From positions 12,028,001-12,092,000 of the forward strand of contig NC_026660.2 in assembly GCF_000004075.3 (NCBI RefSeq): a stretch of 64,000 bases of DNA, written 5' to 3'. Below, in pieces: positions 59,279-64,000 of this stretch; positions within the stretch are counted from its first letter, which is position 1; each line of letters begins with the position of its first letter. Below the pieces are notes generated by a model. That model was not told the origin of the DNA, searched no databases, and worked only from the letters and a program-made list of their open reading frames with translations. This DNA is from Cucumis sativus (lineage: Eukaryota > Streptophyta > Magnoliopsida > Cucurbitales > Cucurbitaceae). Both the position numbers and the translations under genes were made by a program.

Positions 59279-59321
<43 letters not shown>

Positions 59322-59333
59322 GTGATAATAATG

Positions 59334-59388
<55 letters not shown>

Positions 59389-59398
59389 AATAATAATC

Positions 59399-59463
<65 letters not shown>
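58296..59463. repeat. AAT/ATT microsatellite in MULE B
   Basis: More than 1 kb of interrupted AAT/ATT repeats in the same position as in MULE A. The interruptions include GATTTGACTAATAATAATAA segments repeated several times. Poly-Asn/Ile frames here are artefacts. Confidence 0.95.
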
Positions 59464-59464
<1 letters not shown>

Positions 59465-60800
59465 GCTGCAACTGGAGGTTACGTGCTACGAAGCGTAAGA
59501 GCCACGGATTGTTTGAAATAACTAAGCTCCAAGAAGAGCACTCGTGTCTGTACTCAAATCTAACACAAGATCACTCACAGTTAGATTCAAATTTCATGAG
59601 TGTTCAAATTCAAAACATGGTGAAAGCTGATCCTACTATTACTGTGCCTGTGCTTGTGGAAATCATATAACAACAATACAGTTACAGTGTTAAGTATGGA
59701 CGAGTTTGGCAAGCGAAGAAAAAAGCTTTGATAACAGTTTTTGGTGATTGGGAGAAATCATATAATGAGCTTCCATACTGGTTGAGTGTTGTTGTACATT
59801 ATAATCCGGGAACTCGAGTTGATTGGTTTTTTCTTCCATCCGATGTACCAGGTACAACCATTTTTGGAAGGGTTTTCTGGTCATTTGGTCCTGCAATAGA
59901 ATGGTTCAAGCATTGTAGACCATTAATTCAGATCGACGAAACTCATTTGTATGGAAAGTATAAGGGGAAAATGCTAACTGCCTTATCGATTTATGCAAAT
60001 GGTCATATATTTCCTCTTGCATTTGCTATAGTGGAAGGGGAAAACACGTCTAATTGGTCATGGTTTCTTCATGCACTTCGCGAATACGTTACTGATCGAT
60101 ATGGTATTTGCTTGATCTCTAACAGACATAGGGGCATTCTTTCTGCCATTAACAATGAAGAGGTAGGTTGGAGTGAACCTCGAGCTGTCCATCGATATTG
60201 TCTTCGTCATGTTGCTAGCAACTTCAATCAGAAATATAAATCAAAGCAACTGAAAGACTTGGTGTTTAGGGTAGGTAATCAACACCAAAGGCGCAAATTT
60301 ATAAAAATAATGAAAGAACTACAACGATTGAACCCAGAGTGTCTTGAGTTTTTTGAAGATATTGACGTGGAAAAATGGACTCAGTCACATGACAATGAGT
60401 CTCGATATGGGTGGATGACAAGCAATGCAGCTGAATGGATGACAAGCAATACAACAAGAAAAAGTTTTACCCGACGCTTCATGACACCTGATGGCGCTTA
60501 CTGTTATCGCATGGTAATAGTTTTAATATGATTTATAAATTTAATACAAGTATGGACATTTTTTAATTATATTATTTACAATCGTTCAGAATAATTTTGT
60601 TGAAGACGTACGTCGAGTCTCCATGGAAAACAATTTTGAAATTTTTAGTCCAATGTGTGACGAATTCATGGGAGATATAGACAGCCTTGTTCAGCGGACT
60701 CGACGTTTAAATGTTGCCGACACAGAATCGTAGACGCATTCGACGGCGACGACGACGACAAGGCGATGATGTCGTAGAGGGAGATGGGGAAGCTTCTTAA
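59464..60800 (+). pseudogene. MULE B transposase, C-terminal domains deleted
   Basis: From 59464 a frame reads GCNWRLRATKRK and HSCLYSNLTQDHSQLDSNF, the N-terminal DNA-binding region of MuDR-type transposases. It breaks at a TAA (59668-59670), then runs open from 59671 to 60513. It includes FGDWEKSYNELPYWL and the transposase core with IQIDETHLYGKYKGK (first catalytic Asp) and FAIVEGENTSNWSWFLHAL. After GWMTSNAAE the sequence repeats WMTSN and then jumps to RRFMTPDGAYCYRM, so the late transposase region, SWIM finger and most of the PMD are missing. The last exon (60590-60800) has an extra A near 60725 that shifts the Arg-rich tail. The stop, deletion and frameshift make it inactive. Confidence 0.85.
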
Positions 60801-61559
60801 GTTGTATAATTTAAGTGTTTTTAAATTTTGCTAGAACTTATTCAAGTTGTATAAATAAAAAATTGAACTTTTTTAAATTAATTATAAATTAGAAGTTGCT
60901 AATACATGATTTAGATGTAGGAGTATTCTTAATAATATCAATATATAATATATATTTTTTAAAAGTAGAGAACCAAGTATTAAAAAAAACGTTCAAAATT
61001 CTTATAAGATATCACTAATGATGTGTTTACCTTTGGTTTATTTTTTTAATTTGTTCATAATAAACGTAAACTACCAAAAATTTGGCCATTTAAACAAAAA
61101 CTAAAATTTTCACATATTTAAAGTTGAAGATTTAAACAAAAACATAAATTTCCAACCCTAATTTTGAAAATACTTTTTAAAAACACATTATTTTAAAAAC
61201 AAATCCGCCTTTCACAAATGTTTTTACCCTAAAAATAGTTAATCTTTTAAAATATAATAATTTTAAAAACAATTATTTAGGAAGTCGTGTACCCCGTACA
61301 CGACTTCCGTCCACGTGGGTCAAACTCGTGCATACGTGGAGCGAAGTGGTCAAATGTGCTGACATGTGCATTTAGGAAGTCGTGTACGGGGTACACGACT
61401 TCGTTCAATTTCATTTGGAAGTCCTTCAATTTCAAAAAAACACCTATTTTTGAAAATAGTTTGGGAAACAACCTTATTCTTATAATTTCTTTCCCAACAA
61501 CCCTATTTTTCAAAATATTTTCACAAAACACATTATTTTTAAAAAAATCCAAGTTTATG

Positions 61560-61639
61560 TCAAATTAATTTAAGTAATCGAGAAGAAGTGTGTAACCAAT
61601 TGCTACTAATTACAATTTTTCAAACACTTGAACAGCATT
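61560..61639. other. Short spacer between MULE B and the residual tandem-family copy
   Basis: AT-rich; nothing recognised. Confidence 0.5.
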
Positions 61640-61950
61640 TTGATATGGAAGGTGTCTATGTATATATATACAAATGATATTGTTTTTGATATGGAATGTC
61701 TTGAACAGCATAAGCGTTTTGAGAAGCAATATAATTTCAGATTCCTAATATAATACATGCGATTCTACAAATAAATATAGAAATTACAACTTCGAGTAGT
61801 TTCAGACTTGTTTCGGATATCAAGAAGAGAGGAAAAGTGCTGCCGATTTGTCTAGGGGAGTTCGAGAGATGGAGGCAACAATTGAGTCTACTGATTGATG
61901 AAATGCAAAGACTGAAAAAAATGGCTTTGGAAATAGAACAAACAGATTGA
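61640..61950 (+). pseudogene. Tandem-family copy 3, reduced to promoter remnant and 3' end
   Basis: GGAAGGTGTCTATGTATATA at about 61643 matches the promoter block of copies 2 and 4. Then, about 120 bases on, the sequence picks up the family's C-terminal region in frame: SSSFRLVSDIKKRGKVLPIC, a charged helix (LSLLIDEMQRLKKMALEIE) and TGA at 61948-61950. The leader, start and first two thirds of the protein are missing, so this is a deletion relic. The retained end resembles copy 2 more than copy 1 (VLPIC versus VMAMC). Confidence 0.8.
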
Positions 61951-63683
61951 ATCATATGGGTTTGTTTTAGGTTTTTTCTTTGAGAGATTTCATTGCAATT
62001 TTTAGTTTCTTTCCATATCCGACTTTAATTCTTGGCAACTTTTTACTCCCTCTGTCTCAATTTTTTTTCTTTTGTTGGGAAATTCAGGATGAGTGATGTA
62101 AACTTAGTGTGTTCTTTGTTTTGTTTAGTATAGTTAGTGAATGGGTTTTAATGATGCTACTGAATTTTGAATGACATCTTAATATTTCTATGGCCGCATG
62201 TTCATCTTTGCCGGTTGCCCAATGCCCATTGTCAATTATTTTTCCCAAAAAGAGAAAAACTTCAAACTTCAAACAATTCATCAATTGTTCCATTTAGAGC
62301 TTAATTCAACTACATTAAACACTAAAGTGTGTTATTAATGATTCTAGTCGTGGATCATTACATTCTCTTTACCACTTGCTGCCCTTAAGCCATCATTGAT
62401 ATCTCCGTAGTGAGGGTGAAGCGAGTGGAGAGTTATTTTTTGGTTAGATTGAACCGAATTTTTTAACCCTCCAACCCGAGATCCAACCCAACCCGAAAAA
62501 ATTCAGATTTTAACCCAACCCAACCCATGTAGCACCAACAGATTTAGTATAGGCCCAGACTCTCCCTTAACTTTATTGTCTATATATAATATAAATATAT
62601 AAATAAATAAAATTATTTAATTCTTAATATATACAAAAAAAACAAAAATTATTTAATTTACAATATTTGCAGTTAGTTCAGGGGTTACACTATTTGTTTG
62701 CTGCCTTTTACAACTGAGTTCGAATCCCACCATAATATTTAAAATCATTCTTATATTTCTTCTTCAACTTCTTCAATTAATTGATAGTTATGTAATTTAT
62801 TTTCTTATTTGTTTTATACCTATTTTATTAATTCAGGTTGGGTTGTTTAAGTTATATTTTTGTTATATGTCAATATCTTTTTTTATTTATTCTCGTTACA
62901 ATGTTATTTTATAGTAGATTTAATTTCTAATCTAAATTGAGAGATATTTTTTTAAAAAATCAATAAAGTCATCATCTAAAAATTAATAATAATAGTTATG
63001 AGAGGTACTGAGATATATATATATATATATATACACGTACTAAACTATAAAATCCTTAGTCAATCAATTTTCTAGATCCGTCACTGGGTAGTTCGAATTA
63101 TCGGATTCAACCTGTATTCTTACACCCCTATTTAAAAGTACTCTAAATCACATAAACAAGCATATAATTGATTTGAGATTGAACATTTGAGATTTAAAAG
63201 TTGTAAGATGTTTGTGAGATAAAAAATATAGTATCTTAAAACTACCCAAAGCATACGCAGAAGCACCCTATATCACATAAAAATATGTATGTAATTTATA
63301 TGTGATTGGGCAGTAGACGTTTGGTAAATGATTAGAAGTAACTAAAAAACTTGCTAAAACATGTATATAAAACCAAATTGATTTTGAACAATACATTTAA
63401 AGTTTAAAAATTACACCAAGAGAAGAAAAGAAAATAAACCTAACTAAACTAAGAGGATCAAATCATAAACACTTATCACATAAAAAAAATTAATAAAAAA
63501 TCATAAAAACTTATGGTTAGGTATATTAGCACTCTCTTTAACCTTAATATTAATATCTTAAAAATCAAGTTAAAATTGGAAGAAAAAAATTAATTCTTTT
63601 GAAATTTAGGTAAGAGTTGCAAATCGAAAAATTGAGAAAAAAAATCATGCAATTACATGATTTTTATGAATTTGAAAATGATA
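61951..63683. other. Intergenic with nested transposon remnants
   Basis: 3' flank of the copy 3 relic, then a probable hAT-like insert within an older repeat (listed separately), then AT-rich DNA leading to the promoter of copy 4. No gene is seen. Confidence 0.5.
62533..63087. mobile_element. Probable degraded hAT-like element, nested in an older repeat
   Basis: The right end reads TTCTAGATCCGTCACTG, whose complement CAGTGACGGATCTAGAA is a typical plant hAT-like terminus. The left end CAACAGATTTAGTATAGGCC is a diverged match. Outside lie an AACCCAACCC-rich stretch (62458-62530) and a sequence ending CACCCCTAT (about 63130) that look like two halves of an interrupted older repeat. The flanking 8-mers (TGTAGCAC / GGTAGTTC) agree only partly, so the TSD is weak. 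A tRNA B-box-like GAGTTCGAATCCCACC sits inside at about 62717. Confidence 0.4.
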
Positions 63684-63783
63684 ATTGAAGGTGTCTATAT
63701 ATAAAGGATATTCAGCAATCAGCACTGGGGAGAGTTCGATTTTTATGAATTGGGTCAGAATTTTTAGTAACCATATTCACAAG
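63684..63783 (+). promoter_or_regulatory. Conserved promoter/leader of tandem-family copy 4
   Basis: ATTGAAGGTGTCTATATATA with TAAAGGATATTCAGCA, GGGGAGAGTTCG and CCATATTCACAAG before the ATG parallels the block before 52667, with an 8-base difference (ATCAGCAC) and a shorter TA run. The TATA-like TATATATAAAGG lies at about 63696-63707. Confidence 0.7.
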
Positions 63784-64000
63784 ATGACCCTTACGGAGAA
63801 TGAAGAGAATGCTAATTCATCCAACACCAAAACGCCTGACATCAAGAACAAAAATATTCAACAACAAGAACAAGATATCAACCTTCAAATCTGCGCATCA
63901 ACTTCTCAAGAACAAAACATAGAGATAGTTTTGACTAACGAAGAATTGGTGAGATCACCCAAACGTTCAAGAATCACAGAATCAGACGAAGCAGAGTCAT
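63784..64000 (+). CDS. Unrecognised tandem-family protein, copy 4 (runs off the window)
   Basis: An open frame from ATG 63784 continues to the window edge (72 codons visible). It shares KTPDIKNKNIQQQEQDINLQ with copy 2, as well as the basic patch PKRSRITESDEAES, so it is most closely related to that gene. The first residues (MTLTENEENANSS) differ. Only the polar N-terminal third is in view; the GQDPLL core would lie beyond the end. Whether it is intact cannot be judged. Confidence 0.75.
   Translation, partial: MTLTENEENANSSNTKTPDIKNKNIQQQEQDINLQICASTSQEQNIEIVLTNEELVRSPKRSRITESDEAES

Larger units (their letters stand above)
56949..61550 (+). mobile_element. Mutator-like element (MULE) B with long TIRs and 9-bp TSD
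   Basis: The left end GGATTTTTTTAAAAAATAAT and the complement of the right end GGATTTTTTTAAAAATAATG are nearly identical and remain alignable for about 100 bp. Both are flanked by AAGTTTATG. Internal order matches MULE A: palindrome array (57033-57464), CT-rich tract (about 57518-57830), minisatellite, AAT microsatellite, transposase frame, Arg-rich last exon and 3' palindromes. The transposase keeps the N-terminal and catalytic portions that A lost but has lost the SWIM finger and most of the PMD. It inserted about 90 bp upstream of the residual tandem-family copy at about 61640. Confidence 0.94.

Noticed and set aside
62670..62735. tRNA-like A-box and B-box spacing ending in GAGTTCGAATCCCACC
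   Set aside because: The A-box half is degenerate and no cloverleaf or acceptor stem can be formed. It is better explained as part of the transposon remnant or a tRNA-derived scrap.

Overview
This is AT-rich nuclear DNA of a flowering plant, most likely a eudicot. The genes have many short GT-AG introns, the products are plant-specific types, and the intergenic DNA holds plant transposon families (Mutator-like, CACTA/En-Spm, Ty1-copia, probable hAT). The protein set would suit a cucurbit, but nothing here proves that.

The first 42 kb hold five recognisable host genes. They are a ZIP6-type zinc transporter (+, 1206-2544, 2 exons), an intronless ATL RING-H2 ubiquitin ligase (-, 4429-5016), the bifunctional 6-phosphofructo-2-kinase/fructose-2,6-bisphosphatase F2KP (-, 7937-15486, 23 exons rebuilt here), a glutamine-hydrolysing asparagine synthetase (+, 29728-34136, 13 exons) and an IDM1-like Agenet/PHD/GNAT histone acetyltransferase (-, about 35828-41604). 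The last two converge. Between F2KP and asparagine synthetase lies about 14 kb of AT-rich intergenic DNA holding one clean CACTA deletion derivative (19402-20164, 3-bp target-site duplication CAT).

The last 22 kb are accessory. Two related Mutator-like elements (MULEs), A at 44065-48821 and B at 56949-61550, each have long terminal inverted repeats and their own 9-bp target-site duplication. Their transposase genes are broken in complementary ways: A lacks the N-terminal and catalytic half, B lacks the SWIM finger and most of the C-terminal region. The reading frame joins a MULE transposase, a SWIM zinc finger and a plant mobile domain (PMD)-like C-terminus. Both carry subterminal 12-bp-arm palindromes and about 1 kb of AAT microsatellite.

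Between and beyond the MULEs is a small tandem family of unrecognised genes. It has two intact single-exon copies (50507-51184, 52667-53392), a copy reduced to promoter remnant plus 3' end (about 61640-61950), and a copy running off the window end (63784-64000). Their 5' flanks are conserved with the coding regions. A degraded copia gag lies at about 55148-55910. No functional link between the host genes is visible beyond their being ordinary housekeeping or metabolic loci. The two features most worth following are the MULE-SWIM-PMD elements and the orphan tandem family.
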